A stretch of DNA of 64,000 nt from Acestrorhynchus altus (taxonomy: Eukaryota > Chordata > Actinopteri > Characiformes > Acestrorhynchidae). Shown piece by piece: positions 53,755 to 64,000 of the stretch (position 1 is its first letter; each line of letters starts with the position of its first letter). Both the position numbers and the translations under genes were made by a program. The stretch is taken from positions 12,695,765-12,759,764 of the forward strand of contig CM067505.1 in assembly GCA_034509495.1 (NCBI GenBank), read 5' to 3'. The notes below the pieces were generated by a model. That model saw only the letters and a list, made by a program, of their open reading frames with translations. It was not told where the DNA came from and did not search any database.

Positions 53755-54140
53755 TCGGCACACAGAGACTGGATCATCCCCATCCTATCAGCAATATTTG
53801 CTGCACACCAAGAACTACACTTCTACCTCAGTAACTGCTGTTATCACGCACATCTAGATGTACAGTATGTTACATATCTCTTGCACCTTATTCCCACCAC
53901 TCATCTCACTTCTTTGTACCACTCGGTATTGTACTGTCCTGTCCTGTCTGTTGAACTGTCTCTTGTTCACTGTATTTATTGTATTTATTGTACTATTTGC
54001 ACTTTATGTCGTCCAATTGCATTGCTGCTCCATGTTGCACCTTGGTTCCGGAGGAACGCAATTTCATTGCACTGTGTACCTGTACTCGGTTGTAATGACA
54101 ATAAAAAAACCTTGACCTTGACCTTGACCTTGACCTCATC
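52920..54140 (+). mobile_element. Rex1-type LINE, 5'-truncated, with (TTGACC)n tail
   Basis: It starts at RT motif C and runs to the 3' UTR ('ggttgtaatgacaataaaaa') and five TTGACC-type units ending near 54136. A (CA)n run at 53724-53750 lies in the 3' UTR. It abuts the opposite-strand Rex1 at 51290-52915. Confidence 0.88.
52945..53643 (+). pseudogene. Rex1 ORF2 C-terminal half, open frame
   Basis: Reads FIKFADDTTVVGLISKNDES (RT motif C with both Asp), TDWCRTNNLSLNVDKTKEMV, KKAQQRLYFLRRLKRAHLPP and FTLMPSGRRYRSIRASTTRL and ends at the natural stop, TGA 53641-53643. No stop or frameshift over about 230 codons suggests a fairly young insertion. It lacks the rest of RT and the endonuclease. Confidence 0.88.
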
Positions 54141-54359
54141 AGTGCCATCTTGGTCTGATCTTGTGATAATAATTAAAAGAAATTGAATTTTAAAATAAAA
54201 AAATATGCACTTGGGTGATTAATATCTGTTTGTTTTATCAGTCTCCTCCCATTTCCAGGAGGAAGCATGCTGGGACCAGGCTAATGGGGGTTCTGGGCTG
54301 AAGGACATGGCAGATGTCTGGCAGTTCTTGAGCCATGTGTGTGATGGACTGTTCAGTCC

Positions 54360-54843
54360 AGCACCCATACCCCAGCAGCTTCAGTGGAGCCAGCTACTCG
54401 ACCCGCACGGGCTGCAGCAGGGAGCACTGCTGAGCCTGCACCGCTGAGGGCATTTGGGTCACTAATAGGAACGACCAATAAATCACTCCCAACCCACAAC
54501 CACAACACACCTGGACTTGGTGCAATATACATTTCAAGTGCAATAATAACAATGCAATACACAGTTTCAAGTGCAATAACAATAATAATGTGCAATACCC
54601 TGTTCTACTGGACTCATTTTCTCTTTTTCTACTTTTTCTCATGCACTATTTACATATATTGTATATTGTAATATAGTCTTAATATTATATATTCTTTATA
54701 TTTATGTAGTGTTTCTTTACTAAATTATCTCATTATACCTTTCTGTACTGTACTTATGTTGCGACTGGAGCCCTAATTTCCCTGAGGGAACCCTCCCAGG
54801 GGATCAATAAAGTTCTATCCTATCCTATCCTATCCTATCCTAT
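54360..54843 (+). mobile_element. LINE 3' end with (TATCC)n tail
   Basis: 'ggagccctaatttccctgag' and 'ccctcccaggggatcaataaag' then about six TATCC units. Homologous to 41500-41725. Upstream sequence is AT-rich 3' UTR; no RT motif. Confidence 0.75.
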
Positions 54844-54844
54844 C

Positions 54845-56409
54845 ACGTGCTGTGACCACTCCTGTCGAGGGGGCACCTGAAGCGACGGTTTAAGCGACGG
54901 GGGTTGCTAGGAGACCAGGTGCCTCTAGAAAATTGAGGACAATGTGCGATGCCATTGTATCCCCATTTGGCACTATCCAGAAGGTGGAGTCAGCTGCTCA
55001 CATTCAAGTCTGGAGGGCAGAGTCAAGCCCTAGCGACCCTGTCTGGACGGCAGAGTCAAGAGCCCCTGTTCATGTCCAGGAGCTGGAGTCCACAGCTCCA
55101 GCTCCAGATTCAGTCCAGGAGCTGGAATCCACAGATCCAGATCCAGATCTAGATCCAGTCCGGGAGCTGGAATCCACAGATCCAGATCCAGATCCAGTCT
55201 GGGAGCTGGAATCCACAGATCCAGACCAAAAGCTGGAATCCACAGCTCCAGATCCAGTCCGGGACTGGAATCCACAGCTCCAGATCCAGTTCCAGTTCAG
55301 GAGCTGGAATCCACAGCTCCAGGTCCAGATCCAGATTCAGTCTGGGAGCTGGAATCCACAGCTCCAGATCCAGTGGTCTCTGAGGAGGCTACAACTAGGA
55401 CTATGTCTGCACCTCATCCTGAGGCGTCAAGGAGGTCTCTGTGCTGGCTAAACCCAACTGCAGCTGCCTCTAGAACTGGGCCCAGTCTGGCTGCACGGAC
55501 TATGGGGACTTTTCCCAGATTTGGGCCCATGCCATTTTCCACATCCCAGTTCCAACCGGTAGCCATGTCTGAACCCTTGTCCTCACCCTTATTTAATTTC
55601 AATCATGTGTTTGTACCCATATCTGTTTCTGTTTTGGTGCCTGTGTCTGTTACTGTTCCCATTCCCATGTCTGGTTTTGTCATCCCAGTGCCTGTCACCA
55701 TTTTTGTGTCTGTTGGTCTGTGTATTTGTCCCCTGTTGTGTCTGCTTCACCAGTCATGTCTCATGTTCACCAACTGCCCCACACCCGGTCTTATGTTCCC
55801 TTGGTCCGGTCATCTGTCCTGTCTCCAGTCCTGTCTTTTGTGCCTTCTGTCCAGCCCCATGTTCCCCAGATCCAGTCACGTGTTCTGTCTCCAGTCTCGT
55901 CTTTGTCTCCTGTCATGTCTCATGTTCCCCAAATGCCCCACATCCAGTCATCATTCCAGTCTCTGGTCCCGTCTTTCATGTCTCCTGTCCAGTCACCTGT
56001 CCAGTCTACAGTTATGTCTCTCAATCCCTCAGTCCAGTCTCCTGTTCAGTCTCTGTTTTCATTTCCTGTGTCTAATGTTCACCAAGTCCAGTCCTCTGTC
56101 CAGTCTCCTGTTTTGTCTAATTACCATTATTTCTAGTCATCTAGGCCTCATGTGCCTTCTTGTGTCCTGTCTATTGTTTCTCCAATCTGTTCCCCAGTCC
56201 AGTCTAGTTTGTCTAGTATCTTCCAGACATCTCTTCTGTCAAATATATCTTCTGTCTTGTCACCAGTTTTGTCCCCTCAGTCCAAGTTCTAAATGTTCCC
56301 TGTCAGTATCTAGTCCTGTCTGTCTGTCTGTCTGTTTGTTTGATTTTCAGGTCCCTCTCCTTCATCAACTCTGGGGAGTCTTGTTTTACGCGTCAGGAGG
56401 GGGACCTAC
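54845..56409 (+). mobile_element. Gypsy-like element, internal 3' region
   Basis: Open frames 54933-55451 and 55373-56680 are repeat-driven. The first is made of 'LESTAPDP'-like units, the second is Ser/Cys/Leu-rich from 'cctgtccagtct' repeats. A purine-rich tract 'caggagggggacc' at 56392-56404 immediately precedes the LTR. No gag, protease, RT or integrase motif was found. Confidence 0.5.
55078..55378. repeat. Imperfect minisatellite inside the gypsy-like unit
   Basis: Variable units built from 'ggagctggaatccacag' and runs of 'atccag'. Because GAGCTGGA and TCCAG are near-complements, the array is also strand-symmetric and both strands are open. Confidence 0.85.
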
Positions 56410-56817
56410 TGTCATGTCTGTCACTAGTCCTGTCTCCCCTGTCAGTTTTGGTTTGTGTTTATTTTACCAGTCTCGTCCCATTTCCACCTGTGTTTCATTT
56501 GTGACCCTGCCCCTTCGTAATCAGTTGTTTCAGGTGTGTCCAATTGTTGAATTGTATTTAAAAACCTGTTGTCCCATCCTGTCTTTGTCAGTCCACTGTA
56601 ATGTTACCTGTGAATATTGTCTGTGTTTCTTTGTTTCTGTTTTTTACTGGTTTATTTTGTTAGTTTATGTTCTGTTTTAGTTTCAGTCAGCCCTGTGCTT
56701 GTATTGGTTAGTGTATTCAGTTCGACTTGTGCTTTGTGTTTTTTTTTTATTAAACCCTCAACCCTTGCGTTTGCTTCTGCGCCCATCATCATCCCTTCTG
56801 TCCATCCGTTCCTGACA
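56410..56817 (+). mobile_element. Gypsy-like LTR
   Basis: Begins TGTCATGTCTGTC and ends CGTTCCTGACA (TGTCA/TGACA inverted ends). It has a promoter-like 'ttgtatttaaaaacctg' (about 56546) and a polyadenylation-like ATTAAA (about 56749). 408 bp. The partner 5' LTR was not found in the window. Confidence 0.7.
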
Positions 56818-56819
56818 CA

Positions 56820-57610
56820 CAGTTATAGCTACACATACAGTCCTTCATTCAGATCTCAGGACAAACAGAGCTCAGAGAGACTGTGTAAGCTTTACTCTCA
56901 ACAGAAGAGTTTAAAACATTACAACAATGTGACAACACCAAGTTACACACATATAAACACACTGTACCTCATCAAATATATTTATAACTCTGGCTAACAG
57001 TCCTTTACCACAGTCTGTGCTTTAGAGCCTGAAGTTTAGTCACTACATCAGTTTAACTTTCTCAGTCCAACAGTTCCAAAACCCAGCTCACTGTGTATTT
57101 GACTGATAGCTGAAAGAGCCAATCAGCTAATACAAACTACAAGAATACCTAACAGAGAGGAGTGAATTAAGGTATGTGTACTAGTGTACATCTCAAATAA
57201 TCTTCTCAGATCTTCCACTTAAATTCTGTTTATTTATTTATTTATTTATTGACTACATTTATTTATAATACACTTTTTACTATCTTTCTGTCAATTTTGG
57301 GGGGGCTTTTGGCAAATTTACCAGGGTTTAAACCCCATAAGCCACCCCCTTGCCCTGCTGCTTCTAACTAGTTCACTTGCAAAATCTTTTTGAGGCTATA
57401 CAGGAGAATATTGAAATGGCTAAATTCTAGTTTACCAGGAAAAGCATTGTTACTGGAGCCCAGCACTCCTGATTCAATAAAAAAATGAGGCAATAATTAG
57501 CTAATCTTATGCAGTGTTGGCTGATTTCCCAGACTAGGGTTGTGACATGCTGTCATATGCTGACATAGGTTAGAGCTACAGTGAACAAAATGCCTGATGT
57601 GGCAAGTTTT
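56820..57610. other. Intergenic, unassigned
   Basis: No gene or clear repeat; a short (TTTA)n stretch lies at 57231-57250. Confidence 0.45.

Positions 57611-57613
<3 letters not shown>

Positions 57614-57643
<30 letters not shown>
57614..57643. repeat. (AC)n microsatellite
   Basis: About 15 AC units. Confidence 0.95.
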
Positions 57644-57646
<3 letters not shown>

Positions 57647-57649
57647 CCT

Positions 57650-58115
57650 CATGCAGTGCTGGGGTTTGCCTCCCTGAGGCTGAAACTAGGTCAGAAAACA
57701 CATTCAAACTCAAATGTTTAAAACAAATGAAACCACATGGAACATCAATGAATCTCATATAATTCTCATCAACTTGTATTAACCATCAATAATCTTTGAA
57801 GACTGGTGGTCATTGAAGACAGTGGACCTCATTGGTGGTCACCTCTCTGTAGGGCTTCAGGTAGGCGGGTGTTTTTGGTCAAGTTCTTAAGATGGCAATC
57901 AGCACTGTACTTTTATTAACTGATTTAGGTCACAGCAACAGCTCTAAGGAGCAGTATTGCACAGCAATGCATAGCATGTTTTTAAGCACTGTAACAAGTA
58001 GAGTCCCAATATTACTGTCCTTTGAAGTGAGAGATAAAAAGATGTTTAAACAGGCTATAACTGTTAGATATTAGATAAAACAGAGAAAGCAATATACCAA
58101 GGGGAAACACACTTC
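57650..58115. other. Intergenic, unassigned
   Basis: No recognised feature. Confidence 0.4.
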
Positions 58116-58185
58116 CTCAATTTTTTTTTTTTTTTTTTTTTAGTAGTTTTCAGTAACATAGGCTGCCTCCCAAACCATAGTCTGC

Positions 58186-58450
58186 ACCTGGGATCAGAAT
58201 CAGAATCAGAATTACTTTATTATCCCCACAGGGAAATTGCACCCATCTATATAATATATAAAATTGGAATGATAATAAACAACAAAAAGAAAATAAAAAT
58301 AACAAACAGTAATAAAAAGAATAAGCAGAATAAACACTTTGAATCAAAAGAATAAACTCTTTGGAAATATATACATTAAAATCCAGTGGATATGTTAATA
58401 ATTTAATATGAACATCCAAAGTTATTGCACACAAGTAAAATGAACATCCC
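58186..58450 (-). mobile_element. LINE 3' end with (TGATTC)n tail
   Basis: On the minus strand it reads 'tgcaatttccctgtggggat', 'aataaagtaattctgattct' and two more GATTCT units. It matches the tail at 3381-3432. The preceding 200 bp are A-rich 3' UTR. Confidence 0.75.
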
Positions 58451-58629
58451 CAGCTTTAATGAGTGTGATTTGGGGAGAGAGCTCCATCTACCCATCCAGA
58501 GAAGGAGAGCAGGCTAATTTTGATTCTGGCTGCCAAATTTCCACATATTTATATATGTCCAAGATAGTGCAGAGTATGGCTGCCATGTCGCAAGCTCACA
58601 GGACCTGGAATATCTGATCATCTCGTGTA

Positions 58630-59158
58630 GACTAAGGAGCTAATAGTGGACTTCAGGAATCAGGAGAAAGAGCACTCCCCTGTCTCCATCAATGGGGCCA
58701 CTGTGGAGAGAGTCAGCATCATCAAGTTCCTTGGTGTTACATTTCTGAGGAGCTTACATGGTCAGCACCACTTCTACCTCAGGACGCTTAAGAGGTTTAG
58801 TCTGAATCCCCATATTCTGAGAATGTTTTACACATGCACAGTGGAGAGTATCCTGATGGGCTGTATTACCACCTTGTATGGGAACTGCACTGGTCTTGAG
58901 ATGAAAAATCTGCAGAGGGTGGTATGCACTACCCAGCACATCACTGGGGTTCAGCTCCCAAACCTTCCAGATCACCAGCCAATCTGTGAGGAATACCAGG
59001 AGGATTATAATGCATCCACCCACCCAAGACACTGACTGTTCTCAAAGCTGCCCAGCAGTGGGAGGTACAGAAGCATGGGGACCAGAACCAGCTGTTTCAA
59101 TGACAGCTTCCTTCCCCAGGCCACCAGACTGCTAAACAGTCAGTTGCCCTGGGTTCCA
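58630..59158 (+). mobile_element. Rex1-type LINE fragment
   Basis: Closest to the copy at 14342-17811: ELIVDFRNQEKEHSPVSING, ATVERVSIIKFLGVTF, FSLNPHILRMFYTCTVESIL, then a frameshift before the 'LPSGGRYRSMGTRTSCFN' type C-terminus at 59047. Starts and ends are ragged. Confidence 0.85.
58646..59035 (+). pseudogene. Rex1 ORF2 C-terminal remnant
   Basis: 130 codons. The normal KKAQQRLYFLRRLKR block is shortened to HHFYLRTLKRFS, and the frame is lost after QEDYNASTHPRH. Not functional. Confidence 0.8.
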
Positions 59159-59160
59159 GT

Positions 59161-59225
59161 TTACATTTACATTTGTGGCATTTAGCAGACGCCCTTATCC
59201 AGAGCGACTTACAAAAGTTTACAGC
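59161..59225. repeat. Dispersed fish repeat motif
   Basis: 'acatttgtggcatttagcag', 'acgcccttatccagagcgac', the same block as 25076-25135. Confidence 0.65.
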
Positions 59226-59229
59226 TAGT

Positions 59230-60110
59230 TTACAGCTAGTCACAACCCATCTCACCTGTCTCATCACACCAACACACCTTCACACCACATAAACTCTTTC
59301 TGCACCTGCAGTTTACTCACTACAAGAGCAGCAACTAGCTGCTCAGTTACACTGCACCCACCAAAGTTTCTCTCTCACTGCACTCACCAAAGACTCTCTC
59401 ACACTTTAGCCACTGTCTCTCACTACCTTCTCACAATACAGATACATTTAATTCTATACCCAGTGCACTTGTAAATATAATGCAAACATTAGTATGTATG
59501 TACTGTGTTAAGGTAATGTGTTAAAACTCTATTTATGTTACACATAGGTTTTTTATGAAAAAAATGTTTTTTTATGAAAACATTTAAATACAGGTTGTAA
59601 TGTAAATAAATAAATAAAAAGCCAAGGACACTGAATGCTATCTATCTATCCATCCATCCATTCATCCATCTATCTGTCCATCTGCTAAGCCATATATAAG
59701 CATCAAAGGGTGTTATTAAAAACTGGTCAGTGTCTGCCATTTCTTTAGTGGGTGCCATGCCTCACTGCAGCCTGCTATAACTGATCAGTAAATTGATGGT
59801 GCAACAAGGAGCAGAGTGTGAGGAGGTGGGCAGATTGGAAGAAGGTGTGTTGGATAATAAAAGTGTGCCTGCAAGACCTGAAAAGAGATTACTCCTTGCT
59901 CCATATATAAATGAGAGAAATGGACATTAGAGTATTTATCACACTAGTATCAATTAAATACCAATACTAATGTTGGTATTGATAATATTGATATTTGGAT
60001 CTACAAACACTGACAAGAAATGGGGGGACTCTGGATTCCATTTACAACTCTGCGGTAGAATCACTTCATAATTCATGTTCAGTCTTTGTTTTATGCTCAG
60101 GCTGTCTGTA
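59230..60110. other. Intergenic; LINE 3' UTR-like start and TATC/CCAT tail
   Basis: 59230-59640 looks like a continued LINE 3' UTR, ending in 'gaatgctatctatctatcca' with TCTA and CCAT units at 59638-59690. The rest is unassigned. Confidence 0.4.
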
Positions 60111-60182
60111 ATATCAAATCAAATCAAATCAAAATTTATTTTTATAGCACTCAACTGAAGTTGTCACAGAGCAGCTTCACAG

Positions 60183-60185
60183 AAA

Positions 60186-60231
<46 letters not shown>
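60183..60231. repeat. (TAAA)n microsatellite in the LINE 3' UTR
   Basis: About twelve TAAA units some 50 bases inside the LINE 3' end. Confidence 0.95.
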
Positions 60232-60233
<2 letters not shown>

Positions 60234-61302
60234 GAAAGTTTAAAACAGAGACAAAGTATAAATGACAGATCCCCTAGTGAGCCACATGGCGACAGTGGCA
60301 AGGAAAAACTCCCTCAACTGGAGGAAGAAACCTTGGGAGGAACAGGGCTCATAAGGGGAGGACCCATCCTCCTCTGGTCAAACTACGTATACATAGTTCA
60401 GGGACACTGGACCCCTACATCTCTGTTCTATTACTCGGGTACTGAAGTAATGTTAATCCTCTGGTGGACATAATATTAACAGTAGATTTCTACAGTTGGT
60501 GATGGTGGGTGAGCAGCTAGTCCATGGCAGTGTGGGAAACTAGTCCAGGTTCAGTAGGTGGATGGTGGAGAGCCAATGTAGACATGGGGAACTTGGAGTC
60601 CTTCTCAGGTGGGGCAGAAGAGCTTGAGGTTAGGACCTAATCAGTTCTGTGGGTCATCGTTAACTCTGAAAAGATACAGAGATTAATTAGTTTGAAATTT
60701 AAAAGAGAACAGAGAATGTAAACATTACCAGAGTGTGGCGAGTGACTCCGGCAGATCTAACTATAACAGCGTAAATAAGGAGAGAACCAGAAGGTAACAA
60801 ACATGGGAGCATCCTGAAACATTGGCATCTAACTGCTCCACCGTCACAAACCAGAGTGATCGCGAGAAGGAGTCAGACGGCAGCACCAACATCCCAGTTT
60901 ACCATAAATCCCTATGTCCATGAACCCCTGGATCTGCAGCCTGTAACTAAGCTAAGACATTAATGACCAAATGGTACACTGAACAAGTAAGTTTTCAGCC
61001 TAGACTTGAAGATTGAGACAGTGTCTGAGTCCCGAACATTATCTGGAAGGTTATTCCAGAGCTGGGGGGCTTTGTGAGAAAAGGCTCTTCCCCCTGCTGA
61101 AGCTTTCTGAATTCTGGGAACTAATAGGAAGCCAGCACCCTGTGATCTGAGTGATCGTGCTGGCTCATAAAGGTAAATTAGATCCTGTAAGTATTCAGGA
61201 GCGAGCCCGTGTAGGGCTTTATATGTAAGTAAAAGAATTTTGTATTCAATTCGGAATTTAACCGGAAGCCAGTGTAGTGCTGATAGTATTGGACTGATGT
61301 GG

Positions 61303-62886
61303 TCAAGTTTTAGTTAAGACCCTGGCTGCAGCATTTTGAACGAACTGAAGTCTGTATAGGTTCCTACTTGAACAACCTGACAAAAGTGCATTGCAGTAAT
61401 CTAACCTTGAGGAAATAAAAGCATGCACCAGTTTTTCAGCAGTGTGCAAGGATAGGGCTTTTCTTAACTTGGAAATATTATGAAGATGGAGAAAAGCGGT
61501 CCTAGTAATATTACCTATGTGTTGGTCAAATGTTAAATCTGAATCAATTATGATGCCAAGATTTTTGGCTACTGAACTAGGTATAACTGAGAAATCAGCC
61601 AGATTTAGCATCAAATCTGATAATTTATTTCTTGCAATTTTAGGACCCAAAAGGAGGACCTGTGTTTTGTTACTATTTAGAAGGAGGAAGTTATGCCCCA
61701 TCCAAGATTTTATGTCTTTTATACAGTCTTCCATTTTCTTTAATCTAGTTTTGTCATCAGGTTTGGCTGATATATACAATTCAGTATCAACTGCATAACA
61801 GTGGAAATTAATGTCATGTCTGTTTATTACTGTGCCAAGGGGTAGCATGTAAAGAGTAAACAGTAGTGGTCCTAAAATAGAGCCTTGTGGGATTCCATAT
61901 CTCATTTGAGTTTGATTGGAAGACACATCCTTTACATTTACAAATTGAAACCGATCAGTTAGGTAAGATCTGAACCACGAGAGGGCTGTCCCTGTTATTC
62001 CCACCACGTTTTGTAATCTTTGTAGGAGAATAGTGTGATCTATTGTATCAAATGCTGCACTTATATCTAGCAGCACAAGCAGGGACACACAGCCTTGATC
62101 AGAGGCAAGAAGTAGATCATTTGTAATCCTAACTAGGGCTGTCTCAGTACTATGATGAGGCCTGAATCCAGATTGGAATTTTTCATATATGTGATTCTTG
62201 TGCAGATATCTGCACAGTTGTTGGGCCACAGCTTTTTCTAAAATCTTAGATATAAATGGTAAATTAGAAATAGGTCTATAATTATCCAGTACACTCTGAC
62301 CCAGATTTGCTTTCTTGAGCAGTGATTTAATGACTGCTACGTTAAAAGCTTTAGGTATGTAACCTAAACTAAGAGAAGAGTTTACTATTGCTAAGAGAGG
62401 TTTGGTAATAGCTGGCAGCACATCTTTAAGTAGGTTTGATGGGATTGCATCTAAACAGCAGGTGGCAGAGTTTGAGGAGTAAATAATTTTCTCTAATTCT
62501 GACTGTGGAAGTGGGTGAAAGGTTTCCAACTTCTCTTCTAGATCTATATTTTGTTCTATATCAGCCAGACCAGAAGACAAACTGTTTGGATTTAATATTA
62601 TGGGTTGAATTTTCTGTCTAATAATTTCTATTTTATGATTGAAAAAGTCCATAAATATGTTACTGGTGAAATCTGATGGAATCTGTGGTGGAGCTCTAGT
62701 GAGAGCCCTTCTATAGCCAATTAGTCTGTCCTTCCAAGCTGAGTGGAACACTTCCAGTTTAGTGGAACGCCATTTCCGTTCTAGCCTTCGTGCTGACTGT
62801 TTTAAGGTACGAGTCTGATCGTTGTACCATGGGGTGATTTTCTTCAGTCTTATTTTTTTATATTTAAGTGGTGCTACATTGTCCAA
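61303..62886 (-). pseudogene. L2-type LINE ORF2, reverse transcriptase
   Basis: 527 codons, open. Linker KITPWYNDQTRTLKQSARRL. RT blocks: LDNYRPISNLPFISKILEKA, FQSGFRPHHSTETALVRI, motif A VLLDISAAFDTIDHTIL with the catalytic Asp, motif B YGIPQGSILGPLLFTLYM, and motif C in INFHCYAVDTELYIS. Motif C should read YADD, so the first Asp is replaced by Val and the enzyme should be inactive. The C-terminus SSRLDYCNALLSGCSSRNLY is typical. The true start lies upstream in the endonuclease frame; the product is a fragment of a polyprotein. Confidence 0.9.
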
Positions 62887-62902
62887 TGTTGATCTGAGGT
62901 TA

Positions 62903-63358
62903 TTATGTAAACAGTTGATTAATTAATGACAGTATGTTCTTGTGTGTGGCTGGATTAATAATGTTAATAGACAGATTTTCAAAGGAAGTGAAGGTGTTAT
63001 AGTGTACCTGATTAATTTCTAGAATATTTTGGTAGATTATACAGACTCCACCTCCTCTACCTGACAGTCTTGGGTTGGGCACATTAGTATAACCTTCAGA
63101 TGTGGCTTCATTTAGTGCTAGGTATTCATCAGGTCTAATCCAAGTTTCATTGAGGCACAGAACATTGAGTTTCTGATCATTTATAATTTCATTCCCAATG
63201 ACTGCCTTTGAATTGAGTGATCTAATATTGAGTAGACCAAACTTTAGATTTGAGGTGTTACATTTGTAATTTAAATATGAAATCTGGATATTGATTAAGT
63301 TTTTAGGACAGGCTGTTTTAGTTTTTCTGTGTTTAGCTTTAGTTCGGGGCACAGACAC
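62903..63358 (-). pseudogene. L2-type LINE ORF2, endonuclease N-terminus
   Basis: Contains LKFGLLNIRSLNSKAVIGNE, LNVLCLNETWIRPDEYLALN (catalytic Glu region) and RGGGVCIIYQNILEINQ. After NIINPATHKNILSL it ends abruptly. The YRPPGPY, GDFNxH and SDH motifs are deleted and the RT linker follows in another frame about 20 bases on. Confidence 0.88.
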
Positions 63359-63448
63359 AGTCTCAATAAACCTAGGTGACGTCTCAAAGCAACTCGCAGA
63401 CGGTCGGTTTAGCCGGTCTGTCTGCGGCCTGGTCCCGGCTCTGGTATG

Positions 63449-64000
63449 TCAGCAGCTGCTAATGCTACTCTGCCGACTAACTAGTAGACTATGGGCTATG
63501 CTGCACGAAAGTAAGGCAGCACCCTCCCGCGTGGGGTGGACACCATACCTACCTATAAGACCAGGCTTGCCCTCGAAATTACCCCAATTATCTATAAAGC
63601 CCACATTGTTTTCTGAACACCACTTGGACATCCAGCAATTCAACGATGTAAGCCTGCTGTAGGCTTCAGCGCCACGCCGCATCGGGATGGGGCCAGAGCA
63701 AATTACGGCATCGGACATTGTCTGGGCCAGTTTAACCACCTCTATAATTTTAACTTTAGTCATTTCACTCTGCCACAGATGTATATCATTGGCCCCTACA
63801 TGTATAACTATCCTCAAATATTTCCTATTTACTAATTCAAGATGGCCACTAACGTCCGGCACCCTGGCTCCCGGTAAACAGCTAACTGTGACCGTTGGTG
63901 CCCCTAAAGGACTAGCTATTTTCACGTGTCGGACAATAGAATCTCCTACAACCAGAGTTCTTTGAACAGGCTCCTCAACAGGTGTTTCACTGAGCGGGGC
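63449..64000 (-). pseudogene. L2-type LINE ORF1, SGNH/GDSL hydrolase-like domain (partial)
   Basis: Open from the window edge to 63449. It reads RTLVVGDSIVRHVKIASPLG (block I, GDS with the nucleophile Ser), RIVIHVGANDIHLW (block III, GxND), and IGRYGVHPTREGAALLSCSI (block V, HP), the signature of the esterase-like domain known from some CR1/L2 ORF1 proteins. ORF1 proteins bind LINE RNA; the esterase role is unresolved. All three motif blocks are intact. The N-terminus lies outside the window. Confidence 0.85.

Larger units (their letters stand above)
60112..64000 (-). mobile_element. L2-type LINE, both ORFs, cut by window end
   Basis: On the minus strand: ORF1 (64000-63449), endonuclease start (63358-62903), reverse transcriptase (62886-61303), C-terminal and 3' UTR to about 60160, and a 3' tail of GATTT units (60112-60135). 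The 3' UTR matches 1-357 and 7430-9782. The endonuclease is internally deleted. Confidence 0.9.

Noticed and set aside
55373..56680. 435-codon open frame on the plus strand that looks like a Cys/Ser/Leu-rich membrane protein
   Set aside because: It is built from 'ctgtcc/cagtct' tandem repeats and runs into the LTR; other frames of the same stretch are open too. No domain is visible.

Overview
The window looks like nuclear DNA of a teleost fish. One vertebrate gene, trim46, sits on the minus strand with 12 coding exons. It is surrounded and invaded by transposon families typical of fish genomes: Tc1-like DNA transposons, Rex1 and L2-type LINEs, an RTE LINE, hAT elements, tRNA-derived SINEs, small MITEs and a Ty3/gypsy-like LTR element. 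Microsatellites are abundant and there is no operon structure. The repeat mix would suit an otophysan (catfish or characin-like) fish, but that is only an impression.

Layout. Positions 1-24,500 are intergenic and repeat-dominated: decayed Tc1 copies (544-1793, 8188-9735, 22070-22905), L2 fragments (1-357, 6060-6420, 7430-8187 with 9736-9782), an RTE LINE with a perfect 16-bp target duplication (10551-12897), a Rex1 LINE (13270-14341 with 17812-18955) split by a second, opposite-strand Rex1 (14342-17811), and a MITE (23525-23953). Positions 24,531-49,160 hold trim46. Its exons join in frame into a 780-residue RING, B-box, coiled-coil/COS, FN3, B30.2/SPRY protein. Most introns longer than about 700 bp carry transposons. 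Positions 49,200-64,000 are again repeats: a SINE, Rex1 copies on both strands, LINE 3' ends, a gypsy-like LTR unit, and an L2-type LINE on the minus strand whose ORF1 carries a lipase/esterase-like domain cut by the window end.

How it works together. TRIM46 is known as a microtubule-associated TRIM protein that organises parallel microtubules in the proximal axon. It is the only apparent functional host gene here. All transposase and reverse-transcriptase genes seen are broken by stops, frameshifts, deletions or catalytic substitutions. The most informative structures are four nested insertions with readable order, a GC-AG intron in trim46, a Tc1 element 13 nt from a trim46 splice donor, a uORF whose stop overlaps the trim46 start, and a possible alternative first exon in a CpG-rich block. 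I found no convincing new multi-gene system.
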